Made by a program: the position numbers and the translations under genes
From: Solidesulfovibrio magneticus RS-1
GTDB lineage: Bacteria > Desulfobacterota > Desulfovibrionia > Desulfovibrionales > Desulfovibrionaceae
Assembly: GCF_000010665.1 (NCBI RefSeq)
Contig: NC_012796.1
Location: 2,943,501-3,007,500, forward strand
Reading direction: 5' to 3'
DNA length: 64,000 bases
Notes under the pieces: model-generated
Told to the model about the DNA's origin: nothing
Seen by the model: the letters and a program-made list of their open reading frames with translations, nothing else
The model's database searches: none
Shown here: one piece after another, positions 26,411-35,624 of the stretch
How the letters are laid out: every line of letters begins with the position of its first letter
Position numbering within the stretch: the first letter of the stretch is position 1

Positions 26411-27208
26411 ATGCGAAATGTTTTGGACCGCCCTTGCCCTGGGCGCACCACCCCTTTATTGTCCCGAGTTTTCACGGCGGCGCTCCTGGCAGCCTGCCTC
26501 GGCACGACGGTTTTCGCCCCCGAGGCCTGGGCAAAAAAGCAGCCCAAGAACCAGCCGGCGGAAACCGAGCCGGCCACGGCCCAATCCCTGGCCGCCGCGG
26601 CCCAACCGGCCTGCTCCCCCAAAAAGATCCTTATCGTCGGCGACTCCTTCGCCGTGGGTCTGGGCATGACCCTGGAACAATCCCTCAAGCCCCGGGGACC
26701 GGTGGCCCTGGCCAGCAAGGGCAAGGTTTCCAGCGGTCTCAACAGCCCCAAGTTCTATGACTGGGAAAAGGCCCTGGGCGAGTTCCTGGACGCCGAGAAG
26801 CCCGACGCCCTGGTGGTCATGCTCGGCGGCAACGACGCCAAAAACGGCAAGGGAACGCCGGAGTGGTCCCGGGATTTCCAGGCCAAGGCCGAGCGGTTTC
26901 TGTCCATCGCCGCCGGCCGTGGTGTGCCCGTGGCCTGGGTGGGGCTGCCGCCCATGCGTGAAAAGACCTTCAGCCAGAAGGCCTGGACCGCCAACGAGGC
27001 CATGCGGGCGGCCTGCGCCACTTCCAAGGGTTGCCGCTTCATCGACTCGTGGGATCTTTTTGCCGATAATTCCGGCAATTTCTCGGCCAAAAAGCCGGTG
27101 GCCGGCAAGGCCGTTCCCCTTCGCGGCAAGGACGGGGTCCACTTCAGCCCGGCCGGCTGCAAGCTGCTGACCGACCGCATCGCCACCGGCCTGCCCGTGG
27201 CACCCTGA
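26411..27208 (+). CDS. SGNH/GDSL hydrolase, DUF459 type, paralogue 1 (exported)
   Basis: About 265 residues with a Sec signal (VFTAALLAACLGTTVFAPEAWA) and then an SGNH fold. Motifs in order: block I IVGDSFAVGLG (catalytic Ser in GDS), GKVSSGL...YDW, block III LGGNDAKNG (oxyanion Asn), and block V GKDGVHFSPAG (catalytic Asp and His). The family contains esterases and O-acetyl transferases acting on glycans. The start is uncertain: an in-frame ATG at 26336 abuts a hairpin and also lacks a ribosome site. First of four tandem paralogues. Confidence 0.78.
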   Translation: MRNVLDRPCPGRTTPLLSRVFTAALLAACLGTTVFAPEAWAKKQPKNQPAETEPATAQSLAAAAQPACSPKKILIVGDSFAVGLGMTLEQSLKPRGPVALASKGKVSSGLNSPKFYDWEKALGEFLDAEKPDALVVMLGGNDAKNGKGTPEWSRDFQAKAERFLSIAAGRGVPVAWVGLPPMREKTFSQKAWTANEAMRAACATSKGCRFIDSWDLFADNSGNFSAKKPVAGKAVPLRGKDGVHFSPAGCKLLTDRIATGLPVAP

Positions 27209-27252
27209 CGCCGCCAACCCGCGCGCCTAACGCCGATACCCCCGTACCATCC

Positions 27253-28419
27253 ATGAGTTGGAAAAAAGCCTGCCTCGTATACTGCATCGCCCTGGTCGTC
27301 GCCATGTTGGCCAACATCGAAAAGGTGTCGGTCTGGGTGGACGATCGCCTGGGCGACGGCCCGGCCTCGGAAGCGGCCCGGCAGGTCCGCCGGGTGCGCA
27401 ATCTTTGGCGCGAGACCCAGCTGGCCGCCCATTGGCGGCAGCTTGACTGCGACATGGCCGCCTATTTCGACGAGACGTATAAAAACAACTTGGCCTGCCG
27501 CGAGGAACCGACCTCCGACGCCGCCGCCCAGGCCTTGCGCGAACGCCTGGACCCCAACCAGCCCCTGCTCAAGCCCGACGAGCCCATCGACGCCGACAAC
27601 CTGCTGGCTGCCTTGTCGCCCCCCAAACCGGGCGCGGCCGAGAGCGAGACCACTGGGCCGGCCGTGGCCCACGCACCCCCGTCCGGCCAGCCCGGCTCCG
27701 GGGAACAAGCCCTGACCCAGGGCAAGGGACCGGCTCCGCGCAAGCTGCTGGTGGTCGGCGATTCCCTGGCCATCGGCCTGTCCCTGTCGCTGCGGCGCAG
27801 CGTGGCCGAAATCGAGGGCCTGGAACTCATCGAGGAAGGCAAGGTCTCCAGCGGCCTGGCCAATCCCAAATATTACGACTGGAGCCGGGCGCTGCGGGTC
27901 TTTCTCGACAAGTACAAGCCCGATCTGGTCGTGGTTATGATGGGGGCCAACGACGCCAAGTACATCAACGTCAATGAAAAACCCCGCTCGCCCGGCAATC
28001 CCAACAAGACCTGGCCGGAAGTCTTTTCCATGCGCGTGGAGGATTTCCTTACCGCCATGCAGGAAAAAAACATCCGCAACTACTGGATCGGCCTGCCTGT
28101 CATGGGCGACGCACCCTACGCCAAGCAGGTCGAGATCATGAATGACATCGTGAAAACCGAGGCGGCCAAGTTCCGCAACAGCACCTACCTGGACACCTGG
28201 ACGCTGCTGGCCGACGACCAGGGCAACTACTCGACGTTTTTGCCCAACGACAAAGGGGTCAAGATCAAGGTGCGGGCCAACGACAAGGTGCACTTCACCG
28301 TGGCCGGCGGCGACATCCTGGCCCAGGCCTTCCTGGCCTCCCTGGCCAAGGACGTGGAGATCACGGCCAAGAAACCGGCCGCCGCCGCGCCCCAGGCCGC
28401 CCAGACGGCCCCCAAGTAG
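27253..28419 (+). CDS. SGNH/GDSL hydrolase, DUF459 type, paralogue 2 (membrane-anchored)
   Basis: A 388-residue protein. One N-terminal transmembrane helix (residues about 5-22, KACLVYCIALVVAMLANI) is followed by about 140 residues of Pro/Ala-rich spacer, then the SGNH domain: VVGDSLAIGLS, GKVSSGLANPKYYDW, MGANDAKYI and NDKVHFTVAG. The catalytic Ser, Asn, Asp and His are all kept. It lies 44 bases behind paralogue 1. The shared GKVSSGL...YDW stretch shows that the two arose by duplication. Probably acts in the periplasm tethered to the inner membrane. Confidence 0.78.
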   Translation: MSWKKACLVYCIALVVAMLANIEKVSVWVDDRLGDGPASEAARQVRRVRNLWRETQLAAHWRQLDCDMAAYFDETYKNNLACREEPTSDAAAQALRERLDPNQPLLKPDEPIDADNLLAALSPPKPGAAESETTGPAVAHAPPSGQPGSGEQALTQGKGPAPRKLLVVGDSLAIGLSLSLRRSVAEIEGLELIEEGKVSSGLANPKYYDWSRALRVFLDKYKPDLVVVMMGANDAKYINVNEKPRSPGNPNKTWPEVFSMRVEDFLTAMQEKNIRNYWIGLPVMGDAPYAKQVEIMNDIVKTEAAKFRNSTYLDTWTLLADDQGNYSTFLPNDKGVKIKVRANDKVHFTVAGGDILAQAFLASLAKDVEITAKKPAAAAPQAAQTAPK

Positions 28420-28434
28420 GCGGCGGGAGAACAC

Positions 28435-29643
28435 GTGCCCAATCCCACCGCCAAGGACGCCGGCCCCGAGCCGCGACACCGGACGCCGGCCCGTCAGCCG
28501 AGGGCGGCCGACCGCCGGGAACATGCCGCCCGAGCCGCCCCCGGCCCGACCCGCCGCTTCCTGGCCGCCCTGGCCTGCCTGGCCTGTCTGCTCGGCACGG
28601 CCTGCGGCCAGGACGAAGCGCCCAAATCCGCTGACGCGCCCAAAACGGCGGCCTCGTCCCAGCCGCCGGCCAAGACCGCGACACTGCCCCAGTCTTCCCA
28701 GACGCCCCAGTTATCGCCGTCGTCCCAGACACGGGCCAAACGCCTGCTCGTGGTCGGCGACTCTCTGTCCATCAGCCTTGGCGAACAGCTCGAACACGCC
28801 CTGGCCGGCGCGCCCGGCCTGGATTTTTCCCGCGACGGTCAGCGCTCCACGGGCTTAAGCCGACCGGAACTCTTGGACTGGCCGGCCCGGCTGCGGGAAC
28901 TGGTCGCCAAGTCCCCGCCCGACATCGTGGTCATCATGATCGGTGCCAACGACGTCATGCCGCTGACCGCCGCCGACGGCAACCGGGTCTATTTCGACCA
29001 GCCGGCCTGGGCCGAAACCTACACCGCCAAGGCCCGGGAACTCCTCGCCATCTGCCGCCAGGCCAATCCCGACGTGGCGATAAACTGGGTCGGCGCGCCG
29101 TCCATGGGCGACGCGGCCCTGGCCGTCGGGGTTAAACGTGTCAACGCCGTGCTGGCCAAGTTGTGCGCCGAGGCGGGCTGCCGGTTCATCGACGCCGAAG
29201 CCGCTTTTTCCGACGCCGATGGGCGTTATACCCGCCACGCCAGGGACGCGGCCACGGGCGAAACCACGGCCATCCGCACCGCCGACGGCGTACACCTGAC
29301 CGAAGCCGGGGCTAGGCTCCTGGCCGGCGTGACGGCCGCTTCCCTGACCGGCAAGGAACAACTGCCGCCTGCGGCCGGTCTCGACGAACTGCGCGCCCAG
29401 GCTCGGGATCTGCGCCCCGTGGCCGATCCCGCCCCCCAGGCCCAACGCGAGGCCTCCGGCAAAACCAAAACCAAGGCCCGGCCCAGCGGCAAGGTCTACA
29501 GCGTGCGCGACGGCGACACCTTCCGTTTGATCGCCAAACGCCTGGGCGTGTCCGAGGAAGACCTCGTCGCGCTCAATCCCGACGCCGATCCTAGACGTCT
29601 GTCCATCGGCCAATCCTTACGCCTGCCCGTGCGCCGCCGCTAG
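28435..29643 (+). CDS. SGNH/GDSL hydrolase, DUF459 type, paralogue 3, with C-terminal LysM
   Basis: A 402-residue protein starting at GTG with GGGAGA in front. An Arg-rich N terminus leads into a hydrophobic segment and a possible lipobox (LLGTAC, Cys57). The SGNH domain keeps VVGDSLSISLG, IGANDVMPL and ADGVHLTEAG. Residues about 355-400 are a LysM module (VYSVRDGDTFRLIAKRLGVS...LVALNPDADP), which binds peptidoglycan GlcNAc. The LysM tail directs this paralogue to the cell wall. The gap to paralogue 2 is only 15 bases, so they are co-transcribed. Confidence 0.8.
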   Translation: MPNPTAKDAGPEPRHRTPARQPRAADRREHAARAAPGPTRRFLAALACLACLLGTACGQDEAPKSADAPKTAASSQPPAKTATLPQSSQTPQLSPSSQTRAKRLLVVGDSLSISLGEQLEHALAGAPGLDFSRDGQRSTGLSRPELLDWPARLRELVAKSPPDIVVIMIGANDVMPLTAADGNRVYFDQPAWAETYTAKARELLAICRQANPDVAINWVGAPSMGDAALAVGVKRVNAVLAKLCAEAGCRFIDAEAAFSDADGRYTRHARDAATGETTAIRTADGVHLTEAGARLLAGVTAASLTGKEQLPPAAGLDELRAQARDLRPVADPAPQAQREASGKTKTKARPSGKVYSVRDGDTFRLIAKRLGVSEEDLVALNPDADPRRLSIGQSLRLPVRRR

Positions 29644-29942
29644 GTTCGCGCAACGCGGCCGCCTGGGCCGCTTCGACCAGCCCGGAACTCCACGACTTTT
29701 CGCCGTTGACCCGGCCAACCGCCATGGGTCATACTCCCGTCCGGGGATATTGTCGCGACGATTGGGCCAAGCAAAAGCGCCGCAGCCACGCCGAACCGGC
29801 AAAACCGGGCCCTCTCCGGTTGCGGCTGCGCCGTCTGGCATCGATGCCGTCGCCCCCATTGGCCGGCAAGATGAGCCACGCCCCGACAACGCCGCCAACC
29901 ATGAACAGCACACGAGGTCGCCTGCCCTCACGGAGATGCGCC
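29644..29942. other. spacer between SGNH paralogues 3 and 4
   Basis: 299 bases without a convincing gene, terminator or promoter. An in-frame extension of paralogue 4 runs through it but has no signal peptide or ribosome site, so it is treated as non-coding. Confidence 0.4.
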
Positions 29943-30938
29943 ATGCGTCCGCTTGCCAGACTGATTGTTCCACTGCTCGCAGCCGTCCTGGTTCTGCCGG
30001 GTTGCGCCAAACGCCCGCCGGCTCCCGCGCCGACCGGCGATGAAACGACTACTCCGGCCGAGGCCGAGGTCAAACCCGCGCCGGTCGATACCCTGCCCAC
30101 GGCCGTGCCGCCGGCCGTGCCGCCGTTGCCCAAGGCGGACCTCGCCGTGGAGCCGGCCGTGCCCGAACAGGCCACCAAGCAGGCCCTGGAACCCAAACCA
30201 GCCGTCAACGCCGCCATCAAGCCTCCCCGTTCCGAACCGGCCGCGCCCGCCTCCGAGTCCGGCCAAGCCGCCAGATCGGCCGAGGCCCAAGCCGCCGCCC
30301 CAAAAACGAAGAACGTCGACGGGCCGATGGTGGCCGTGGTCGGCGATTCCCTGGCCGTGGGCGTGGGCATGACCATGGAACAGCGCCTGGCCAAGACCGG
30401 CGGGCCGGGCTGTCTGGCCATGGGCAAGGTTTCGACAGGACTCATTTCCAAGAAATACGACTGGGATAAGGCGTTGGCCGAGACCCTGGCCCGCCAGCCC
30501 GTCTCGGCCGTGGTGGTGGTCCTTGGCGGCAACGACGCCAACAACGCCATCGCCGGCAAGGGCGCGGGCACGCCGGAGTGGCACGAGGCCTACACGGCCA
30601 AGGTGGAGCGTTTCCTGGCCATCGCCGCCAAGGCCGGGGTGCAAGTCCTGTGGGTGGGGCTGCCGGCCATGAAGGACCCGGCCTACGGCCAGCGCGTGGC
30701 GGCGGTCAACGCCGCGGCCCGGGCCGGCTGCGCCAAGACGGCCGGCTGCCGCTACCTGGAACCCGGCGACGTCTTTACCGACGCCTCAGGCAATTATGTC
30801 CAGGCCAAGGACATCGGCGGCAAGACCGTCAGCCTGCGGGCCGGCGACGGCGTCCACATGACCATGACCGGCTACGACCTGCTCTGTCGCCGGGTCCTTG
30901 ATGTCCTGGGTCCGGCCGCCAGTCCGGCCAAACCGTAA
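29943..30938 (+). CDS. SGNH/GDSL hydrolase, DUF459 type, paralogue 4 (lipoprotein)
   Basis: A 331-residue lipoprotein: signal MRPLARLIVPLLAAVLVLPGC with lipidated Cys21, then about 100 residues of Pro/Ala/Glu-rich linker, then an SGNH domain with VVGDSLAVGVG, GKVSTGLISKKYDW, LGGNDANNA and GDGVHMTMTG. The linker would let the domain reach across the periplasm or cell wall. GGAG precedes the ATG. Closest in motif wording to paralogue 1. The DUF364 gene follows after 11 bases. Confidence 0.8.
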   Translation: MRPLARLIVPLLAAVLVLPGCAKRPPAPAPTGDETTTPAEAEVKPAPVDTLPTAVPPAVPPLPKADLAVEPAVPEQATKQALEPKPAVNAAIKPPRSEPAAPASESGQAARSAEAQAAAPKTKNVDGPMVAVVGDSLAVGVGMTMEQRLAKTGGPGCLAMGKVSTGLISKKYDWDKALAETLARQPVSAVVVVLGGNDANNAIAGKGAGTPEWHEAYTAKVERFLAIAAKAGVQVLWVGLPAMKDPAYGQRVAAVNAAARAGCAKTAGCRYLEPGDVFTDASGNYVQAKDIGGKTVSLRAGDGVHMTMTGYDLLCRRVLDVLGPAASPAKP

Positions 30939-30949
30939 GGAACTTGCCC

Positions 30950-31708
30950 ATGCGTCGCCAACTGTCCCAGGCCGAGGTGCTGGCCGCCGTGGCCGACGAC
31001 GTCTTCGCCCTGCCCGACCAGCCCCTCGCGTCCCTGACCATGGGCACATGTCTGGCCGCCGTGGCCTCGCGCGGCCTGGGGTTGGCCTCGCTGGTCTCCC
31101 ACATCGTCCCGGGGCTGGCCCCGGCCCGGCCCAAGACCGTGCCGGCCACGGTCCACGAGGCGCTACGGCTGCTTGCCGACCCGGCCGCCGCCGAGACTGA
31201 TCTGGCCTCGGTGGCCCTGGCCGCGGCCAATTCCCTGCTGCCGCTGCCCGAAGACGTCCGCGACGGCGCGGGGCAGGACCTGCTCATGTCCCTCGGCCGG
31301 GGCAAAGACGTGGCCGTGGTCGGGCACTTTCCCTTCACGGCCAGTCTGCGCGAAGCCTGCCGTTCGCTGTGGGTCTTGGAAAAACGGCCGCGACCGGGCG
31401 ACTTGCCGGCCGAGATGGCCGGCGAGATCCTGCCCCGGGCCGACATGGTGGCCGTCACCGGCACCACCCTGCTAAACGGCAGCCTGGCCGGGCTGCTTTC
31501 CGCCTGCCGGGACGACGCCGTGGTCATCATGCTCGGCCCCACCACGCCCTTTGCCCCGGGCCTCATGCGCTGCGGCATTGACGTCCTGGCCGGCTGCGAC
31601 GTGCCCGACCCCGAGGCGGCCCTGGCCGGCATCCGGGCCGGCAGCTGCTTCAAGGGGCTTTCCGGCGTGCGCCAGTGCTCCTGGCTGCGGCCGGGGCTGG
31701 CCGTTTAG
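30950..31708 (+). CDS. DUF364 (putative heavy-metal chelation domain) protein
   Basis: A 252-residue cytosolic protein. The C-terminal half contains VAVVGHFPF, VTGTTLLNGSLAGLL and IMLGPTTPFAPGLMRCGIDVLAG, the pattern of DUF364 proteins with an N-terminal DUF4213-like part, sometimes linked to metal or molybdenum handling. The ATG at 30950 has AAGGA 8 bases upstream and is preferred to a TTG two codons earlier. Probably co-transcribed with SGNH paralogue 4, although its predicted location is cytoplasmic. Confidence 0.75.
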   Translation: MRRQLSQAEVLAAVADDVFALPDQPLASLTMGTCLAAVASRGLGLASLVSHIVPGLAPARPKTVPATVHEALRLLADPAAAETDLASVALAAANSLLPLPEDVRDGAGQDLLMSLGRGKDVAVVGHFPFTASLREACRSLWVLEKRPRPGDLPAEMAGEILPRADMVAVTGTTLLNGSLAGLLSACRDDAVVIMLGPTTPFAPGLMRCGIDVLAGCDVPDPEAALAGIRAGSCFKGLSGVRQCSWLRPGLAV

Positions 31709-31871
31709 GGCGGCTTCCCAGCCCACCCCTCCGGCCGCCGTATGGCGGCCAAACGCCGCGTCGCGTTCCCGAGACGCTTACGCCCCGAACAAACGGCGCG
31801 CCCTTGACGGCGATTTTGCTTCCGGCTCCCGTCGCTCCCGTCAGGACGCCCCACAACGAGGCGACGCGCCC

Positions 31872-33299
31872 TCAATGGCGTCCGCCGCTCCCGGGACAGC
31901 CCGGGGCTGACCCTGGGCAGACTGTTTCGTCGTCGTCATGTTCCCGACAGGACGGATCATCCACTGCTTCGCCGCGCCGCAACACGGCAAAACCGTAGAC
32001 GCCGGCCAGGGTCGAGGCCACGAGGATGGACACCTTGGCCTGCTCGCCGGCGGCCGCGCCGTCGCCAAAGGCCAGGCCGGCGATGAAGATCGACATGGTA
32101 AACCCGATGCCGGCCAACACCGAGGCCCCGTAATAGTGGGAAAGCCGCATCCCCTCCGGCATGGCCGCCAGCCCCAGGCGGAACAGCCCCAGGCAGGTCA
32201 GGAAGATGCCGAGCTGCTTGCCAATGAAAAGCCCCAGGAAGATGCCCAGGGACACCGGCTCGGCCAGGGACTGCCCGGCCTGGCCAAAGAGCGGCACTCC
32301 GGCGTTGGCCAGGGCGAACAGCGGCATGATGCCGTAGGCGACAAAGGGGTGCAGGGCGTGCTCCAGGCGCGGCAGGGGCGCGCTGGCCCGCAGGCAGGCG
32401 CTTTCCAGGTTTTCAAGGGTCCCCTGCATGGTCTTGTTGGCCAAGAGGGCCTGACCCGGCTCCATGGACGCGGCAAAGCAGTCGAGGAGCCGGCGGGCCT
32501 TGTGCAGGAACGCCCCGGCCGAAATGCGGGTGCGCGCCGGGATGGTCATGGCCGCCAACACCCCGGCCACGGTGGCGTGGACGCCGGATTTGAGAAAGGC
32601 CAGCCACAAGATCGCGCCGCAGATGCCGTAAACGGCCGGATGGCGCGCCCCAGCCATGTTGAGACCGAGCATGGCCAGGAACATGGCTCCGCCGACGGCC
32701 AGGGAAATGAGCGAAATATCGCCGGAATAAAAGATCGCGATGACCAGCACCGCGCCGATGTCGTCAACGATGGCCACGGCCGCCAGGAAGACCTTGAGCG
32801 AAACCGGCACGCGATTGCCCAGAAGCGACAAGATGCCCAGGGCAAAGGCAATGTCCGTGGCCATGGGCACGCCCCAGCCGGCCATGGTCGGCAACCCTTG
32901 GTTGAAAAGGGCATAGAACAAAGCCGGCACGACCATGCCGCCCACGGCCGCCGCCACGGGCAGAATGGCCTGGGCCGGCGAATTGAGTTCGCCGACCAGG
33001 ATTTCGCGCTTGATTTCCAGGCCGACCATGAAAAAAAACACGGCCATGAGCCCGTCGTTGATCCAGTGCAGCAGGGTCTTGGACAGGACGTGGTCGCCAA
33101 AGCCCACGGTCACGGGCGTTTCCCACAGGGCGAAATAGCCCGGGGCCAGGGGCGAATTGGCCCAGACCAGGGCAATCATGGTACAGGCGATAAGCACGAT
33201 GCCGCCCGAGGCCTGGACATGGCTGAAACGGCGAAACGGGGCCAAGGCCTGCTCCAGCAGGGGCAACGGCCGGGAAGTGGTTAGAGGATGATTTGCCAT
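31872..33299 (-). CDS. nhaA: Na+/H+ antiporter NhaA
   Basis: A 475-residue, 12-helix antiporter exchanging internal Na+ for external protons. The two ion-binding motifs are present: VPMATDIAFALG (Asp equivalent to E. coli D133) and VAIVDDIGAVLVI (the D163/D164 pair). An extra loop (KTMQGTLENLESACLRASAP) enlarges the middle, as in many non-enteric NhaAs, and about 30 polar residues extend the C terminus. TTGGAG precedes the ATG at 33299. Monocistronic; no partner genes. Confidence 0.93.
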   Translation of the reverse strand: MANHPLTTSRPLPLLEQALAPFRRFSHVQASGGIVLIACTMIALVWANSPLAPGYFALWETPVTVGFGDHVLSKTLLHWINDGLMAVFFFMVGLEIKREILVGELNSPAQAILPVAAAVGGMVVPALFYALFNQGLPTMAGWGVPMATDIAFALGILSLLGNRVPVSLKVFLAAVAIVDDIGAVLVIAIFYSGDISLISLAVGGAMFLAMLGLNMAGARHPAVYGICGAILWLAFLKSGVHATVAGVLAAMTIPARTRISAGAFLHKARRLLDCFAASMEPGQALLANKTMQGTLENLESACLRASAPLPRLEHALHPFVAYGIMPLFALANAGVPLFGQAGQSLAEPVSLGIFLGLFIGKQLGIFLTCLGLFRLGLAAMPEGMRLSHYYGASVLAGIGFTMSIFIAGLAFGDGAAAGEQAKVSILVASTLAGVYGFAVLRRGEAVDDPSCREHDDDETVCPGSAPGCPGSGGRH

Positions 33300-33318
33300 G
33301 CAACTCCAATACAGTTGA

Positions 33319-33334
33319 GTGCAGTATTTTGCAC
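33319..33334. promoter_or_regulatory. inverted repeat upstream of nhaA
   Basis: GTGCA-6-TGCAC (33319-33334) lies 20 bases before the nhaA start. Position and symmetry fit an operator, but no regulator is adjacent. Confidence 0.3.
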
Positions 33335-33663
33335 GTTGACGGTGTGACAGCCGAGGCCGCGACATGTCGCCTCGGACGATTCGAGATTATCTAGTGTAAG
33401 ACAGCTTCATGCGCTGGGCAAGGCAATTCGGAAAAGCTCATTTTCCGTGGGGCTTAACAGCCAAAACCCCTAAGACTACCCGGGCCGGCGTCGTACGCGC
33501 GGCCCATTGCGCCGTCCAGCAATCACCTGCTTGGACAATGTCGACAGAGCGTCAGCCATGGACCGCCCGCTACAGGCGATACGCCTGCCTGGACCAACCG
33601 CGAGCGGCCATTGCCCCCGTGCCGGCCTTGGGCTATAGACCGCCGAGGAATTGCGTATCCCCT
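33335..33663. other. leader region of the dus-ispH operon
   Basis: About 330 bases without a gene. It includes a small hairpin CGGAAAA / TTTTCCG (33429-33447). An in-frame extension of the Dus reading frame into this stretch looks non-coding. No riboswitch was recognised. Confidence 0.4.
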
Positions 33664-34677
33664 ATGTCCCATCCTTTCGGCATATCCCATCCTCCCATCG
33701 CTCCCGACGCGCCCTGGCTGGCCCCCCTGGCCGGTTTTTCCGATCTGCCCTTTCGGCTGCTGAGCCGGGAACTCGGCGCGGCGGTGGCGGTAACGGAAAT
33801 GGTCAGCGCCAAGGGCCTTTTTTACGATTCGCGCAACACCAAGCGCCTGCTTGACACCTGCCCGGCCGACAGCCCTCTGGTGGTGCAGCTTTTTGGGGCC
33901 GAGCCGGACTACCTGGAACGCGCCGCCGTCGCCCTGGCCGAGGCCGGTTACACGTATTTCGACCTCAACTGCGGCTGCTCGGTGCGCAAGGTGGTCAAGA
34001 CCGGCGCCGGCGCGGCCCTGCTTGGCGACCCGGACCGGCTCGTCGCCTGCGCCAGGGCCATGGTCCGGGCCGTGGGGCCTGGCCGGGTCGGGGTCAAGCT
34101 GCGCCTGGGGCCCAAGCCTCCGGCCCGGGTCGATCTGGAACTGGCCATACGCCTGGCCGAAGCCGGCGCGGCCTGGCTGGCCCTGCACCCGCGCCACGCC
34201 AGCCAGGGATTTGCCGGCACGGCCGACCGGCAGGCCCTGGGGGAATTCGTCGCCGCCTCAACCCTGCCCGTCATCGCCAGCGGCGACCTCATGACCGCCG
34301 CAGATGGCCGCGCGGTCCTGGCCCAAACCGGCGCGCAAGGCGTCATGTACGCCCGGGGAGCTTTGGCCGATCCCCGCGTTTTCGCCCGCCATGCCGCCCT
34401 TTTTGCCAACGAAGGCCAGACCACGCCCCGAGAAGTCCCGTCGGTGTGCGACGTCATCCGCCGTCATGCCGCCCTGTGCCGGGAATATGCCGACGACCGC
34501 CAGGCGCTTTTGCGCATGCGCACGGCCGTGCCCCGCTACCTGCGCGACCTGCCCGGCTGCCGGGCGCTGCGCGACCGATTGTGCCGGGTGCAGTCCTGGA
34601 ACGAACTGTCCGACATCATAAGCGAGGCCGAGGCCCTAGCCGCCGCCTCGCCCCAAGCCGCCGGAGAAGCCGCATGA
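33664..34677 (+). CDS. dus: tRNA-dihydrouridine synthase
   Basis: A 337-residue FMN enzyme that reduces uridine in tRNA D-loops. The N-terminal LAPLAGFSDLPFR (residues 19-31), VVQLFG and DLNCGCSVRKVVKTGAGAALL (100-120) are hallmark blocks; the catalytic cysteine is C105, with the common GCP here written GCS. ASQGFAGTADR and SGDLMTAADG complete the FMN site. The ATG at 33664 is chosen because family similarity starts here, though its Shine-Dalgarno is weak. Overlaps ispH by 4 bases (ATGA). Confidence 0.88.
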   Translation: MSHPFGISHPPIAPDAPWLAPLAGFSDLPFRLLSRELGAAVAVTEMVSAKGLFYDSRNTKRLLDTCPADSPLVVQLFGAEPDYLERAAVALAEAGYTYFDLNCGCSVRKVVKTGAGAALLGDPDRLVACARAMVRAVGPGRVGVKLRLGPKPPARVDLELAIRLAEAGAAWLALHPRHASQGFAGTADRQALGEFVAASTLPVIASGDLMTAADGRAVLAQTGAQGVMYARGALADPRVFARHAALFANEGQTTPREVPSVCDVIRRHAALCREYADDRQALLRMRTAVPRYLRDLPGCRALRDRLCRVQSWNELSDIISEAEALAAASPQAAGEAA

Positions 34678-35534
34678 AACTCCTTCGCGCCCAGACCGCC
34701 GGATTCTGCATGGGCGTCGATCTGGCCCTGAAAAAACTCGCCGCCCTCATCGACGCCCCGGCCAAGGACGCCCCGGCCAAAGCCATCGTCACCTTCGGCC
34801 CCATCATCCACAATCCGCAGGTGCTCGAAGACTACGCCGCCAAGGGCGTAGGCGTGGTCAACGACCCGGCCGCCATCGCCCCCGGGACCACCGTGGTCAT
34901 TCGCGCCCACGGCATCCCCGACCCCGTGCGCCGGGCCATCGCCGACCGGGGAGCCGAGATCGTGGACGCCACCTGTCCCAAGGTCAAAAAGGCCCAGACC
35001 CTCATCCAGGCCCAGGCCAAACAGGGGCGGACCTTGCTCCTTTTCGGCGAAGAGGACCATCCCGAGGTCAAGGGGCTTTTAAGCTACGCCACGGCCGGCG
35101 CCCACGTTTTCGGCGACATGGAAGAACTCGAAAAGCTCGACCTGCCCCACGGCCCCACCTATTTCCTGGCCGCCCAGACCACCCAGGACGAGCAGGAATT
35201 CCTGCGCATCCGGGATTATCTGCGAAACCGCTTCGGCGCGGGCTTGACGGTGTTGTCCACCATCTGCAACGCCACCATGAACCGCCAGCAGGAGGCCATG
35301 GATCTGGCCGCCGCCGTGGACTTCCTGGTGGTGGTCGGCGGGCGCGACTCCGGCAACACCCGACGCCTGGCCCAGGTGGCCCGCAGTGCCGGAACGCCGA
35401 GCGTCCATATCGAAACCGCCGACGAACTTTCACCCGGGATGTTCACGGGCTACGCCACAATCGGCTTGACAGCCGGCGCGTCAACGCCGAAGAAAATAAT
35501 TGACCGTGTCCAGCAGGTGCTGGAATCCTATTAG
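34674..35534 (+). CDS. ispH: 4-hydroxy-3-methylbut-2-enyl diphosphate reductase
   Basis: A 286-residue iron-sulfur enzyme making IPP and DMAPP in the last step of the MEP isoprenoid pathway. The three cluster cysteines are C12 (AGFCMGV), C101 (DATCPKV) and C198 (STICNAT); substrate-site histidines are H46 (IIHNP), H79 (RAHG) and H129/E131 (DHPEV). Full family length. Translationally coupled to dus by ATGA. Confidence 0.95.
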   Translation: MKLLRAQTAGFCMGVDLALKKLAALIDAPAKDAPAKAIVTFGPIIHNPQVLEDYAAKGVGVVNDPAAIAPGTTVVIRAHGIPDPVRRAIADRGAEIVDATCPKVKKAQTLIQAQAKQGRTLLLFGEEDHPEVKGLLSYATAGAHVFGDMEELEKLDLPHGPTYFLAAQTTQDEQEFLRIRDYLRNRFGAGLTVLSTICNATMNRQQEAMDLAAAVDFLVVVGGRDSGNTRRLAQVARSAGTPSVHIETADELSPGMFTGYATIGLTAGASTPKKIIDRVQQVLESY

Positions 35535-35624
35535 CCTCATGCCGGTCGTCCGCCCCTGGCGGCCGACCGGCCGACAAACGCCGCCCCGCCCCTGTCCGGC
35601 GCGGCCTCAACCGCGGAGAACCTC

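Noticed and set aside
33409-33663. N-terminal extension of the Dus protein
   Set aside because: The 85 extra residues are non-conserved and contain a hairpin region; Dus similarity begins just after the ATG at 33664.
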